Below the pieces are notes generated by a model. That model saw only the letters and a program-made list of their open reading frames with translations, was not told the DNA's origin and searched no databases. Source: Bacteroides acidifaciens (GTDB taxonomy: Bacteria > Bacteroidota > Bacteroidia > Bacteroidales > Bacteroidaceae). Taken from it: a stretch of DNA of 64,000 nucleotides. Location: NCBI RefSeq assembly GCF_024623065.1, contig NZ_JANJZR010000002.1:91556-155555 (forward strand), given 5' to 3'. Below, piece after piece: positions 1 to 9,390 of the stretch; position 1 is the first letter of the stretch; each line of letters starts with the position of its first letter. The position numbers and the translations under genes are program-made.

Positions 1-2
1 TT

Positions 3-362
3 ACCAACGCGATTGACACGAATTCCGTAGTCATTCCCAATGTAAAAGCGGGAGAAATGAGGGAAACACAACGGGTGCTGGAAGAACTGAATATTCAGGT
101 TCAGGGCAAAATAGCCGACACGGGAAAAGAGGTGTGGGGGAATACCCATTCGGCCCCCCAGGCGGTAGTTCTCGAAAGCCGGAGCAATATGCAGAATTTC
201 GTGCCGAGCGTTATAGGCATGGGGGCGAAAGATGCCGTGTACCTGCTGGAGAGTAAAGGATTAAAAGTACATTTGGTTGGGGTCGGCAAGGTGAAAAGCC
301 AGTCGATAGCCAACGGAACGATAGTAAAGAAGGGGCAGACGATTACCCTTTCCATGCATTAA
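3..362 (+). CDS. ftsI: FtsI/PBP3-type transpeptidase, C-terminal fragment with PASTA domain (5' partial)
   Basis: The reading frame is open from the window edge to the TAA, so only about 119 C-terminal residues of a larger protein are present. The last ~60 residues fit a PASTA domain (starts VPSVIGMGAKDAVYLLE, ends with a TIVKKGQTITLSM-like strand), and the preceding stretch beginning VIPNVKAGEM looks like a second, shorter PASTA-like unit. PASTA domains end the division transpeptidases of many Bacteroidota. The position directly before murE in a dcw cluster identifies it as the septal peptidoglycan transpeptidase FtsI. The catalytic transpeptidase domain lies outside the window. The next gene, murE, starts 30 bp downstream, so the two are probably co-transcribed. 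Confidence 0.85.
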   Translation, partial: TNAIDTNSVVIPNVKAGEMRETQRVLEELNIQVQGKIADTGKEVWGNTHSAPQAVVLESRSNMQNFVPSVIGMGAKDAVYLLESKGLKVHLVGVGKVKSQSIANGTIVKKGQTITLSMH

Positions 363-392
363 AAGTAAAATCAAGTATTTAAAAAAGAGACT

Positions 393-1841
393 ATGTTGCT
401 AAACAAGTTACTGAAAGCAATTCAACCGGTACGGATAACCGGGGATTCAGACATAGAAATCACCGGAATCAACATTGATTCCCGTTTAGTAGAAGCCGGT
501 CAACTATTCATGGCTATACGCGGCACACAAGCCGACGGCCATGCCTATATACCTGCTGCCATCAAAAAAGGAGCTGCTGCCATCCTTTGCGAGGATATGC
601 CGGAAGAGCCTGTGGCAGGGGTTACTTATGTCCAGGTAAAAGACAGCGAAGATGCGACAGGTAAAATCGCCACTACATTCTATGGAGACCCGACTTCCAA
701 GCTCGAACTGGTCGGTGTCACCGGAACAAACGGCAAGACAACTATCGCCACCTTATTATATAATACATTCCGTTACTTCGGATATAAGGTGGGGCTTATC
801 TCTACCGTTTGCAACTATATCGACGATGAAGCTGTCCCGACAGAACATACTACGCCCGACCCCATCACGCTGAACCGCTTGTTGGGACGGATGGCGGATG
901 AAGGATGCAAATATGTGTTCATGGAAGTCAGCTCCCACTCGATTGCACAGAAACGTATCAGCGGACTGAAATTCGCGGGGGGTATCTTCACCAATCTCAC
1001 CCGTGACCATCTCGATTACCACAAGACAGTAGAGAATTATCTGAAGGCCAAGAAGAAATTCTTCGACGATATGCCGAAGAATGCATTCTCTCTTACCAAC
1101 CTCGACGACAAGAACGGACTGGTAATGACACAGAACACACATGCCAAAGTATATACTTATTCATTGAGAAGCCTCAGCGATTTTAAAGGTCGGGTGTTGG
1201 AATCCCATTTCGAAGGAATGCTGCTTGATTTCAATAACCACGAGCTGGCTGTCCAGTTTATAGGCAAATTCAATGCTTCCAATCTATTGGCAGTGTTCGG
1301 GGCTGCCGTCCTGCTTGGCAAGAAAGAAGAAGAGGTGCTTGTCGCTCTCAGTACACTTCATCCGGTGGCGGGACGCTTTGACGCTATCCGTTCGCCAAAA
1401 GGCATTACGGCGATTGTGGACTATGCCCACACTCCGGATGCGCTTATCAACGTGTTGAACGCTATCCACGGAGTGCTCGAAGGAAAAGGAAAAGTCATCA
1501 CCGTGGTAGGTGCAGGCGGCAACCGCGACAAAGGGAAACGCCCCATCATGGCGAAAGAAGCAGCCAAAGCCAGTGACCGAGTTATCATCACTTCCGACAA
1601 TCCCCGTTTTGAAGAACCGCAGGATATTATCAATGATATGCTGGCAGGACTGGATGCCGAGGATATGAAGAAGACACTAAGCATTGCCGACCGTAAGGAA
1701 GCAATCCGCACGGCTTGTATGCTGGCAGAAAAAGGAGACGTAATACTCGTTGCCGGAAAAGGACACGAGAATTACCAGGAGATAAAAGGCGTGAAACATC
1801 ACTTCGACGACAAGGAAGTACTCAAAGAGGTATTCCAATAA
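393..1841 (+). CDS. murE: UDP-N-acetylmuramoyl-L-alanyl-D-glutamate--2,6-diaminopimelate ligase
   Basis: MurE adds the third amino acid of the peptidoglycan stem peptide in the cytoplasm using ATP. The protein has 482 residues, normal for the family. The ATP-binding loop GTNGKTT is at residues 111-117. The DNPR motif at 402-405, followed by FEEP, is the signature that binds meso-diaminopimelate, so this enzyme should use meso-DAP rather than lysine, as expected for Bacteroides. N-terminal UMAG-binding, central Mur ligase and C-terminal domains are all present. It lies between ftsI and mraY in the dcw cluster. The identification is secure. Confidence 0.97.
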   Translation: MLLNKLLKAIQPVRITGDSDIEITGINIDSRLVEAGQLFMAIRGTQADGHAYIPAAIKKGAAAILCEDMPEEPVAGVTYVQVKDSEDATGKIATTFYGDPTSKLELVGVTGTNGKTTIATLLYNTFRYFGYKVGLISTVCNYIDDEAVPTEHTTPDPITLNRLLGRMADEGCKYVFMEVSSHSIAQKRISGLKFAGGIFTNLTRDHLDYHKTVENYLKAKKKFFDDMPKNAFSLTNLDDKNGLVMTQNTHAKVYTYSLRSLSDFKGRVLESHFEGMLLDFNNHELAVQFIGKFNASNLLAVFGAAVLLGKKEEEVLVALSTLHPVAGRFDAIRSPKGITAIVDYAHTPDALINVLNAIHGVLEGKGKVITVVGAGGNRDKGKRPIMAKEAAKASDRVIITSDNPRFEEPQDIINDMLAGLDAEDMKKTLSIADRKEAIRTACMLAEKGDVILVAGKGHENYQEIKGVKHHFDDKEVLKEVFQ

Positions 1842-1854
1842 CGTCGTCTGCATA

Positions 1855-1912
1855 GTAAATTGTAAAATCGTAAATTGTAAATCGTAAAATAGTAAATCGT
1901 AAAACAGTAAAT
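1855..1912. repeat. Degenerate GTAAATC/GTAAAAT short tandem repeat between murE and mraY
   Basis: About eight imperfect copies of a 7-8 bp unit (GTAAATC, GTAAATT, GTAAAATC and similar) fill most of the 77-bp gap between murE and mraY. No gene or hairpin is visible in it. Related low-complexity runs occur before ftsZ (10882-10910) and after ftsZ (12228-12252). Confidence 0.7.
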
Positions 1913-1918
1913 TTCATC

Positions 1919-3187
1919 ATGCTATATTATCTGTTTGAATGGCTGCAAAAGCTCAATTTTCCCGGAGCGGGAATGTTTGGTTACACCTCATTCCGTGCTT
2001 TGATGGCTGTCATCTTCGCATTGCTTATTTCAAGTATATGGGGAGACAGATTTATCAACCTGCTGAAGAAGAAGCAAATAACGGAAACGCAGCGTGACTC
2101 GAAGATTGACCCGTTCGGTGTCAACAAGGTAGGTGTGCCGAGCATGGGCGGTGTCATTATTATTATAGCCATTCTCATCCCCTGCCTATTATTGGGCAAG
2201 CTGGAAAACATATATATGATATTGATGCTGATAACCACCATATGGCTGGGCTCACTCGGATTTGCCGACGACTATATAAAAATCTTCAAGAAAGACAAGG
2301 AAGGATTGCACGGCAAGTTCAAAATCATCGGACAGGTAGGTCTGGGATTAATTGTCGGGCTTACTTTATATCTAAGCCCGGATGTGGTAATCCGCGAAAA
2401 TATCGAAGTACATACTCCGGGACAGGAAATGGAAGTGATACATGGGACAAACGACTTGAAATCGACCCAGACTACCATTCCTTTCTTCAAGAGCAACAAC
2501 CTTGACTATGCCGATCTGGTCTCTTTCATGGGTGAGTACACACAGGCAGCCGGATGGATACTGTTCGTCATCATCACCATCTTTGTGGTTACCGCCGTAT
2601 CCAATGGTGCCAACCTGAACGATGGAATGGACGGAATGGCAGCAGGAAATTCCGCCATCATCGGAGCTACGCTAGGCATATTGGCCTACGTTTCGTCGCA
2701 TATCGAGTTTGCGAGTTATCTGAACATCATGTATATCCCCGGCTCGGAAGAACTGGTAATCTATATCTGTGCCTTCATCGGTGCACTTATCGGTTTCCTT
2801 TGGTATAATGCCTATCCGGCACAAGTATTCATGGGCGACACCGGCAGTCTGACAATAGGCGGCATCATCGCCGTATTCGCCATTATCATCCACAAAGAGC
2901 TGTTGATACCGATTCTTTGCGGTGTATTCCTCGTGGAAAACCTGTCGGTCATCCTGCAACGGGCTTACTATAAGGCAGGCAAGCGGAAAGGAGTGAAACA
3001 ACGGTTGTTCAAACGAACCCCGATTCACGACCACTTCCGCACTTCCATGAACCTGATAGAACCTGGCTGCACAGTCAAGTTCACCAAACCCGACCAACTG
3101 TTTCACGAATCAAAAATTACCGTCCGCTTCTGGATTGTAACGATTGTTCTGGCAGCCATAACAATTATAACGCTAAAGATAAGATAG
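1919..3187 (+). CDS. mraY: Phospho-N-acetylmuramoyl-pentapeptide-transferase
   Basis: MraY is the polytopic membrane enzyme that moves phospho-MurNAc-pentapeptide from UDP to undecaprenyl phosphate, forming lipid I. The 422-residue product carries the family's acidic motifs: the DD pair at residues 117-118 (FADDYIK), NLNDGMDG around 232-239 and MGDTGSL around 305. About ten hydrophobic segments are visible. It is somewhat longer than the E. coli enzyme (360 aa) because of an insert around residues 155-195, which is usual in Bacteroidota. It follows murE in the dcw order. A terminator-like hairpin lies just downstream. Confidence 0.97.
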   Translation: MLYYLFEWLQKLNFPGAGMFGYTSFRALMAVIFALLISSIWGDRFINLLKKKQITETQRDSKIDPFGVNKVGVPSMGGVIIIIAILIPCLLLGKLENIYMILMLITTIWLGSLGFADDYIKIFKKDKEGLHGKFKIIGQVGLGLIVGLTLYLSPDVVIRENIEVHTPGQEMEVIHGTNDLKSTQTTIPFFKSNNLDYADLVSFMGEYTQAAGWILFVIITIFVVTAVSNGANLNDGMDGMAAGNSAIIGATLGILAYVSSHIEFASYLNIMYIPGSEELVIYICAFIGALIGFLWYNAYPAQVFMGDTGSLTIGGIIAVFAIIIHKELLIPILCGVFLVENLSVILQRAYYKAGKRKGVKQRLFKRTPIHDHFRTSMNLIEPGCTVKFTKPDQLFHESKITVRFWIVTIVLAAITIITLKIR

Positions 3188-3207
3188 CCGGCAAGGTGCC
3201 GGAGCCG

Positions 3208-3233
3208 GGTTTCCATTCGGAAGCCAAGTTTTT
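3208..3233 (+). terminator. Terminator-like hairpin between mraY and murD
   Basis: A 7-bp stem (GGTTTCC at 3208-3214, GGAAGCC at 3219-3225, one G-T pair) with a 4-nt loop is followed by a T5 run at 3229-3233. A smaller stem CCGGC/GCCGG (3188-3202) directly follows the mraY stop codon. Downstream at 3257-3264, TAACTTTT matches seven of the eight positions of the Bacteroides -7 box. The pair suggests that transcription may partly stop here and restart before murD. The inference rests on sequence shape only. Confidence 0.5.
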
Positions 3234-3326
3234 ATAGAGAATATTAACCCGATTATTAACTTTTAAAGAATGTGCACAACCAATAAAGCAATTCAGCATA
3301 TTGAAAACAAGAGCACATTATTGTAG

Positions 3327-4661
3327 ATGAAAAGAATAGTAATTTTAGGAGCTGGCGAAAGCGGCGCAGGTGCAGCCGTACTCGCAAAAGTCAAAGGATT
3401 TGAGACATTTGTTTCGGACATGTCCGCTATCAAGGACAAGTACAAGAAACTTCTCGACAGCTACAACATCGCCTGGGAAGAAGGACACCACACCGAAGAA
3501 CTCATTCTGAATGCCGACGAGGTTATCAAAAGCCCTGGTATCCCGAATGACGCCCCGCTCATCCTGAAACTGAAAGCTCAAGGTACTCCGGTCATATCAG
3601 AGATTGAGTTTGCCGGACGCTATACGAACGCCAAGATGATTTGTATCACCGGCTCGAACGGGAAGACAACCACGACTTCCCTGATTTACCATATCTTCAA
3701 AAGTGCAGGTCTGAACGTAGGTCTGGCAGGCAACATCGGCAAAAGCCTTGCTCTGCAGGTGGCCGAGGACTACCATGATTATTACATCATCGAACTGAGT
3801 TCTTTCCAGTTGGACAATATGTACAACTTCCGTGCGAACATCGCCGTATTGATGAACATCACTCCGGACCACCTCGACCGTTACGACCACTGCATGCAGA
3901 ATTACATCGACGCAAAATTCCGCATCACCCGGAATCAAACTCCGGACGATGCCTTCATCTTCTGGAACGACGACCCTATCATCAAACGCGAACTGGCGAA
4001 ACATGGCCTGAAAGCCCATCTGTATCCTTTCGCCGCAGTGAAAGAAGACGGAGCCATCGCCTACGTTGAAGACCACGAAGTGAAAATCACCGAACCGATT
4101 GCCTTCAACATGGAGCAGGAAGAACTGGCTCTGACTGGACAACATAACTTATACAACTCCCTGGCAGCCGGCATCTCGGCCAACCTGGCAGGTATCGCCA
4201 AAGAGAATATCCGCAAAGCCCTCTCCGACTTCAAGGGAGTGGAGCACCGTCTGGAAAAGGTGGCGCGTGTCCGCGGAATTGACTTTATCAACGACTCGAA
4301 AGCCACGAATGTCAACTCCTGCTGGTATGCCCTGCAAAGCATGACCACCAAAACGGTATTGATTCTCGGCGGCAAAGATAAGGGAAACGATTATACGGAA
4401 ATAGAAGATTTGGTACGCGAGAAGTGTTCGGCACTCGTATACCTGGGGCTGCATAACGAGAAACTTCACGAATTCTTCGACCGCCTCGGCCTGCCCGTAG
4501 CAGACGTGCAAACCGGCATGAAAGATGCCGTAGAAGCCGCCTACAAACTGGCTAAGAAAGGAGAAACCGTATTATTAAGCCCCTGCTGCGCTTCCTTCGA
4601 CCTCTTCAAGAGCTACGAAGACCGTGGCGACCAGTTCAAAGAATGTGTAAGAGAACTTTAA
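3327..4661 (+). CDS. murD: UDP-N-acetylmuramoylalanine--D-glutamate ligase
   Basis: MurD adds D-glutamate to UDP-MurNAc-L-alanine in the cytoplasm. The 444-residue protein begins with a Rossmann-like segment (VILGAGESGAG) and has the Mur ligase P-loop GSNGKTTTT at residues 109-117. The C-terminal ligase domain includes FINDSKATN and ILGGKDKG motifs, typical of MurD. The ATG start gives a complete N-terminal fold. It is separated from mraY by 139 bp, the longest gap in the dcw cluster, but lies only 15 bp before ftsW. Confidence 0.97.
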   Translation: MKRIVILGAGESGAGAAVLAKVKGFETFVSDMSAIKDKYKKLLDSYNIAWEEGHHTEELILNADEVIKSPGIPNDAPLILKLKAQGTPVISEIEFAGRYTNAKMICITGSNGKTTTTSLIYHIFKSAGLNVGLAGNIGKSLALQVAEDYHDYYIIELSSFQLDNMYNFRANIAVLMNITPDHLDRYDHCMQNYIDAKFRITRNQTPDDAFIFWNDDPIIKRELAKHGLKAHLYPFAAVKEDGAIAYVEDHEVKITEPIAFNMEQEELALTGQHNLYNSLAAGISANLAGIAKENIRKALSDFKGVEHRLEKVARVRGIDFINDSKATNVNSCWYALQSMTTKTVLILGGKDKGNDYTEIEDLVREKCSALVYLGLHNEKLHEFFDRLGLPVADVQTGMKDAVEAAYKLAKKGETVLLSPCCASFDLFKSYEDRGDQFKECVREL

Positions 4662-4676
4662 ACAACGTTTAGTAAA

Positions 4677-6014
4677 GTGGATTTATTAAAGAACATATTC
4701 AAAGGCGACAAGGTAATCTGGATTATCTTCCTCTGTCTCTGCCTCATCTCGATTGTCGAGGTATTCTCGGCAGCATCGACACTGACTTACAAAAGCGGCG
4801 ACCACTGGGGACCGATTACGCAGCACTCCATCATCCTGATGGTGGGTGCCGTAGTGGTGGTATTCCTGCACAACGTACCCTACAAATGGTTCCAGGTATT
4901 TCCGGTCTTCCTGTATCCTATATCCTTGGTGCTGCTTGCATTCGTCACATTGATGGGTATCATCACAGGCGACCGCGTCAACGGGGCAGCCCGCTGGATG
5001 AGCTTTATGGGACTACAGTTCCAGCCCTCGGAACTGGCTAAGATGGCAATCATCATCGCCGTCTCTTTCATCCTGTCCAAACGGCAGGACGAATATGGTG
5101 CCAACCCGAATGCCTTTAAATATATCATGATTCTCACCGGACTGGTATTTCTGCTCATTGCGCCGGAAAACCTTTCGACAGCGATGCTACTGTTCGGAGT
5201 AGTATGCATGATGATGTTCATCGGACGGGTATCTTCAAAAAAACTGTTCGGCATGTTGGGGATACTGGCACTTGTAGGCGGAGTAGCCGTAGGAATACTG
5301 ATGGCCATCCCCGCAAAAACACTGCACAACACCCCTGGTCTTCACCGCTTCGAGACCTGGCAGAACCGTGTTTCCGGTTTCTTCAAGAAAGAAGAAGTAC
5401 CCGCCGCCAAGTTCGATATTGATAAAGATGCGCAGATTGCGCATGCCCGCATCGCCATCGCCACCAGCAACGTGGTCGGCAAGGGACCGGGCAACTCCAT
5501 ACAGCGTGACTTCCTCAGCCAGGCATTCTCCGACTTTATCTTTGCCATTGTCATCGAGGAAATGGGACTAATAGGGGGTGTCTTCGTCGTATTCCTTTAC
5601 CTATGGCTATTGATGCGCGCCGGAAAAATCGCGCAGAAATGCGACCGGACTTTCCCCGCTTTCCTCGTCATGGGCATTGCCTTGCTACTGGTATCGCAGG
5701 CGATACTGAATATGATGGTTGCCGTCGGGCTGTTCCCCGTCACGGGACAACCGTTGCCTTTGGTCAGCAAGGGAGGAACAAGCACATTAATCAACTGCGC
5801 CTATATCGGAATGATATTGAGCGTAAGCCGATATACCGCTCATCTGGAAGAACTGAAAGAACATGACGCACAGATTCAGTTGCAGATAACAACAGATGCG
5901 GCAGCCTATTCTGAAGCACAAACTGCCGCCGAACCGACTGCCCAGATTCTGAACAACGATGCCAAGTTCGAGGACGAGAATGATTATTTAACAAGAACTG
6001 TTGATGAACGATGA
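4677..6014 (+). CDS. ftsW: Septal SEDS-family peptidoglycan glycosyltransferase FtsW
   Basis: FtsW is the multi-pass membrane glycosyltransferase of the SEDS family that polymerises lipid II at the division septum with FtsI. The 445-residue product has roughly ten membrane segments, a conserved large loop, and the signature near GLFPVTGQPLPLVSKGG close to the C-terminus. The start is GTG, 15 bp after the murD stop. No better ATG lies nearby, and the following residues begin the usual cytoplasmic N-terminus. The last ~50 residues form a hydrophilic tail that is not part of the core fold. Confidence 0.96.
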   Translation: MDLLKNIFKGDKVIWIIFLCLCLISIVEVFSAASTLTYKSGDHWGPITQHSIILMVGAVVVVFLHNVPYKWFQVFPVFLYPISLVLLAFVTLMGIITGDRVNGAARWMSFMGLQFQPSELAKMAIIIAVSFILSKRQDEYGANPNAFKYIMILTGLVFLLIAPENLSTAMLLFGVVCMMMFIGRVSSKKLFGMLGILALVGGVAVGILMAIPAKTLHNTPGLHRFETWQNRVSGFFKKEEVPAAKFDIDKDAQIAHARIAIATSNVVGKGPGNSIQRDFLSQAFSDFIFAIVIEEMGLIGGVFVVFLYLWLLMRAGKIAQKCDRTFPAFLVMGIALLLVSQAILNMMVAVGLFPVTGQPLPLVSKGGTSTLINCAYIGMILSVSRYTAHLEELKEHDAQIQLQITTDAAAYSEAQTAAEPTAQILNNDAKFEDENDYLTRTVDER

Positions 6015-6058
6015 GCGCATCGGAAAAGGCGGACAACGGATAGAAAAAAAGGATTGGA

Positions 6059-7180
6059 ATGGAAAAAGAACTTAGAATTATTATCAGTGGTGGAGGTACG
6101 GGAGGACACATTTTTCCCGCCGTCTCCATTGCGAACGCTATAATGGAACTGCGTCCCGACGCCAAAATACTTTTTATAGGTGCCGAAGGACGTATGGAAA
6201 TGCAACGGGTTCCCGATGCAGGCTATCAGATTATCGGTCTGCCGATAGCCGGTTTCGACCGCAAGCATTTATGGAAGAATGTATCGGTAGTAATAAAACT
6301 GTTGTGCAGCCAGTGGAAAGCACGCAGCATCATCAAGAACTTCCGCCCGCAGGTGGCGGTAGGCGTAGGCGGCTATGCCAGCGGCCCTACCCTAAAGACT
6401 GCCGGAATGATGGGCATCCCGACCCTGATACAGGAACAGAACTCGTATGCCGGAGTAACAAACAAGCTACTGGCACAGAAAGCCCGGAAGATTTGCGTTG
6501 CCTATGACGGAATGGAAAAGTTCTTCCCTGCTGATAAGATTATCATGACGGGAAATCCGGTACGGCAGAATCTGACAAAGGCGATGCCGGACAAGGAAGA
6601 CGCACTGCGTTCCTTCAACCTGCAACCGGACAAGAAAACAATCCTCATCGTAGGCGGCAGCTTGGGAGCACGTACCATCAACAATACATTGACAGCCAGA
6701 CTATCGGCTATCAAAGCCAACAGCGACGTGCAATTCATCTGGCAAACAGGAAAATACTATTACCCGCAGGTGACCGAAGCCGTGAAAGCGGCAGGAGAAC
6801 TTCCGAACCTGTATGTAACGGATTTTATCAAGGATATGGCAGCAGCCTATGCCGCCGCCGACCTCGTTATCTCCCGTGCAGGAGCCGGTTCCATCTCTGA
6901 GTTCTGCCTTTTGCATAAACCGGTTGTCTTAGTGCCTTCGCCCAATGTGGCAGAAGACCACCAGACCAAGAATGCACTGGCCCTGGTAGACAAGCAGGCA
7001 GCTATCTGCGTCAAAGACAGCGAAGCGGAAAGCGCCCTGATGGACATAGCCCTGTCCACCATCAACGACGGACAGAAACTTGAAGAATTAAGCAAGAATA
7101 TTGCCAAGCTGGCTTTGCCCGACTCTGCGAAAATCATTGCACAGGAGGTAATAAAACTGGCTGTATCAGCAGCCGATTAA
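6059..7180 (+). CDS. murG: UDP-N-acetylglucosamine--N-acetylmuramyl-(pentapeptide) pyrophosphoryl-undecaprenol GlcNAc transferase
   Basis: MurG is the peripheral membrane GT28 glycosyltransferase that converts lipid I to lipid II on the inner leaflet. The 373-residue protein carries the N-terminal glycine-rich loop GGGTGGH at residues 11-17, a second glycine-rich loop (VGVGGYASGP), and the C-terminal donor-binding stretch ending in ISRAGAGSISE. The length matches the family. It lies 44 bp after ftsW and before murC, the standard dcw order. Confidence 0.97.
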   Translation: MEKELRIIISGGGTGGHIFPAVSIANAIMELRPDAKILFIGAEGRMEMQRVPDAGYQIIGLPIAGFDRKHLWKNVSVVIKLLCSQWKARSIIKNFRPQVAVGVGGYASGPTLKTAGMMGIPTLIQEQNSYAGVTNKLLAQKARKICVAYDGMEKFFPADKIIMTGNPVRQNLTKAMPDKEDALRSFNLQPDKKTILIVGGSLGARTINNTLTARLSAIKANSDVQFIWQTGKYYYPQVTEAVKAAGELPNLYVTDFIKDMAAAYAAADLVISRAGAGSISEFCLLHKPVVLVPSPNVAEDHQTKNALALVDKQAAICVKDSEAESALMDIALSTINDGQKLEELSKNIAKLALPDSAKIIAQEVIKLAVSAAD

Positions 7181-7254
7181 CCTCTCTGTCATTAGAGACT
7201 ACCGGTTAACATATTACAAACATAGATTAGAGAATATATTTAGCAACTAAAGAA

Positions 7255-8631
7255 ATGAATATCGAAACAATAAAATCAGTCTACTTCGTAGGTGCCGGCG
7301 GCATCGGCATGAGTGCGCTCGTCCGTTACTTCCTCTTCAAAGGAAAAGTAGTGGCAGGATACGACCGTACCCCTACTTCATTGACTGAAACCCTAATTGC
7401 TGAAGGCGCGCAAATACATTACGAAGAAAATGTCGACCTGATTCCCGAGGCCTGCAAGGACAAGGAAAGCACTCTCGTCATATTCACACCCGCCGTTCCG
7501 CAGGAACACGAAGAATTAGTCTATTTCCGCAACAACGGATTCGAAATACAGAAACGTGCGCAAGTATTGGGCACGATTACCCGTTCAAGCAAAGGACTAT
7601 GCGTGGCTGGCACTCATGGCAAGACCACCACTTCCACCATGACCGCCCACCTGCTCCATCAGTCACATGTGGAATGTACCGCCTTCCTCGGAGGAATCTC
7701 TAAGAACTACGGAACCAACCTGCTGCTTTCCCAGCAAAGCCCCTACACGGTCATCGAAGCCGACGAGTTCGACCGCTCCTTCCACTGGTTGTCGCCCTAT
7801 ATTTCCGTCATCACCTCGACAGACCCCGACCACCTCGATATCTACGGAACAGCGGAAGCCTACCTCGAAAGTTTCGAGCACTACACCACCCTTATCCAAC
7901 CGGGCGGTGCATTGATAATCCGCAAAGGCATCTCCCTGCAACCGAAAGTGCAGCCCGGCGTACGTGTCTACACCTACTCACGTGACGAAGGAGACTTCCA
8001 CGCAGAGAACATCCGCATCGGCAACGGAGAGATATTCATCGACTTTGTAGCTCCGGACACCCGCATCAATGACATCCAACTGGGAGTCCCGGTAAGCATC
8101 AACATAGAAAACAGCGTAGCCGCCATGGCATTGGCACACCTGAACGGAGTGACTGCCGAAGAGATAAAAAGAGGCATGGCAAGCTTCCGCGGAGTAGACC
8201 GTCGGTTCGACTTCAAAATCAAGAACGAGCGTGTTGTCTTCCTGAGTGATTACGCACACCACCCCTCTGAAATCAAACAGAGCGTGCTGTCTATGCGCGA
8301 ACTCTATAAAGACAAGAAAATCACAGCCATCTTCCAGCCGCACCTCTACACCCGTACGCGCGACTTCTACCAAGACTTTGCCGACAGCCTGTCGCTGCTC
8401 GATGAAATAATCCTTGTAGACATCTATCCGGCACGCGAAGCACCGATTCCCGGCGTCACAAGCGAGTTGATATATGACAATCTACGCCCCGGCATCGAAA
8501 AAAGTATGTGTAAAAAGGAAGATATACCGAACATTCTGAAAGATAAAAACATTGAAGTATTAATAACTTTGGGAGCCGGAGACATCGACAACTATGTCCC
8601 CGAAATATGTAAAATCCTCGAAAACCGATAA
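7255..8631 (+). CDS. murC: UDP-N-acetylmuramate--L-alanine ligase
   Basis: MurC attaches L-alanine to UDP-MurNAc, the first step of stem peptide assembly. The 458-residue protein has the N-terminal GAGGIGMSAL motif (13-22) of the UDP-binding domain, the ATP loop GTHGKTTT at 119-126 with the histidine variant typical of MurC, and DYAHHPSEI in the C-terminal domain. The stop codon is 5 bp before the ftsQ start, so translation may be coupled. Confidence 0.97.
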   Translation: MNIETIKSVYFVGAGGIGMSALVRYFLFKGKVVAGYDRTPTSLTETLIAEGAQIHYEENVDLIPEACKDKESTLVIFTPAVPQEHEELVYFRNNGFEIQKRAQVLGTITRSSKGLCVAGTHGKTTTSTMTAHLLHQSHVECTAFLGGISKNYGTNLLLSQQSPYTVIEADEFDRSFHWLSPYISVITSTDPDHLDIYGTAEAYLESFEHYTTLIQPGGALIIRKGISLQPKVQPGVRVYTYSRDEGDFHAENIRIGNGEIFIDFVAPDTRINDIQLGVPVSINIENSVAAMALAHLNGVTAEEIKRGMASFRGVDRRFDFKIKNERVVFLSDYAHHPSEIKQSVLSMRELYKDKKITAIFQPHLYTRTRDFYQDFADSLSLLDEIILVDIYPAREAPIPGVTSELIYDNLRPGIEKSMCKKEDIPNILKDKNIEVLITLGAGDIDNYVPEICKILENR

Positions 8632-8636
8632 AGCTT

Positions 8637-9383
8637 ATGGTAAAGAGAATCCTTCTGTCCATTGTCATGTTGGTGCTCATAGCCTACCTTGTCGTAGCTG
8701 TCAGCGCCTTCAACCGCAAGCCTGCCGACCAGACCTGCCGTGACCTGGAATTAGTCATCAAGGATACCGCTTACGCCGGCTTCATCACCAAGGACGAACT
8801 GAAAGGTATCCTTCAGAAAAAAGGCATCTACCCCATCGGGAAAAAGATGGAACGCATCTCCACCAAGTCGCTGGAACGCGAGCTGGGCAAGCATCCGCTG
8901 ATTGACGAGGCAGAATGCTACAAGACCCCCAGCGGCAAAATCTGCGTGGAAGTGACTCAGCGTATCCCTATCTTGCGGGTGATGGACGCCAACGGTGGGA
9001 ATTACTATCTCGACAACAAAGGAACCGTCATGCCGCCGGAGGCAAAATGCGTCGCCCACCGGGTAATTGTCACCGGAAACGTAGAAAAATCATTTGCAAT
9101 GAAGGATTTATATAAGTTTGGTGTATTTTTGCATAATAATAAGTTCTGGGATGCGCAGATAGAGCAAATTCACGTGTTACCCGACCGCAACATCGAATTA
9201 GTGCCACGTGTGGGCGACCACCTTATCTATCTCGGCAAACTGGACAATTTTGAAAACAAACTGGCACGCCTGAAAGAATTCTATAAGAAAGGACTCAACC
9301 AGGTAGGCTGGAACAAGTATTCACGCATCAACCTCGAGTTCAGCAACCAGATTATCTGTACGAAACGAGAAAATAATAAATAA
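8637..9383 (+). CDS. ftsQ: Cell division protein FtsQ/DivIB
   Basis: FtsQ is a bitopic membrane protein that links the cytoplasmic ring to the periplasmic septal synthases. The 248-residue protein has one N-terminal membrane segment (about residues 5-24) after a short basic start, then a POTRA-like region with the pattern of a Bacteroidota FtsQ (LEREL..HPLIDEAECYK, RIPILRVMDANG). Sequence conservation in this family is low. The position between murC and ftsA, with gaps of 5 and 7 bp, carries much of the assignment. Confidence 0.9.
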   Translation: MVKRILLSIVMLVLIAYLVVAVSAFNRKPADQTCRDLELVIKDTAYAGFITKDELKGILQKKGIYPIGKKMERISTKSLERELGKHPLIDEAECYKTPSGKICVEVTQRIPILRVMDANGGNYYLDNKGTVMPPEAKCVAHRVIVTGNVEKSFAMKDLYKFGVFLHNNKFWDAQIEQIHVLPDRNIELVPRVGDHLIYLGKLDNFENKLARLKEFYKKGLNQVGWNKYSRINLEFSNQIICTKRENNK

Positions 9384-9390
9384 AAAGGAT

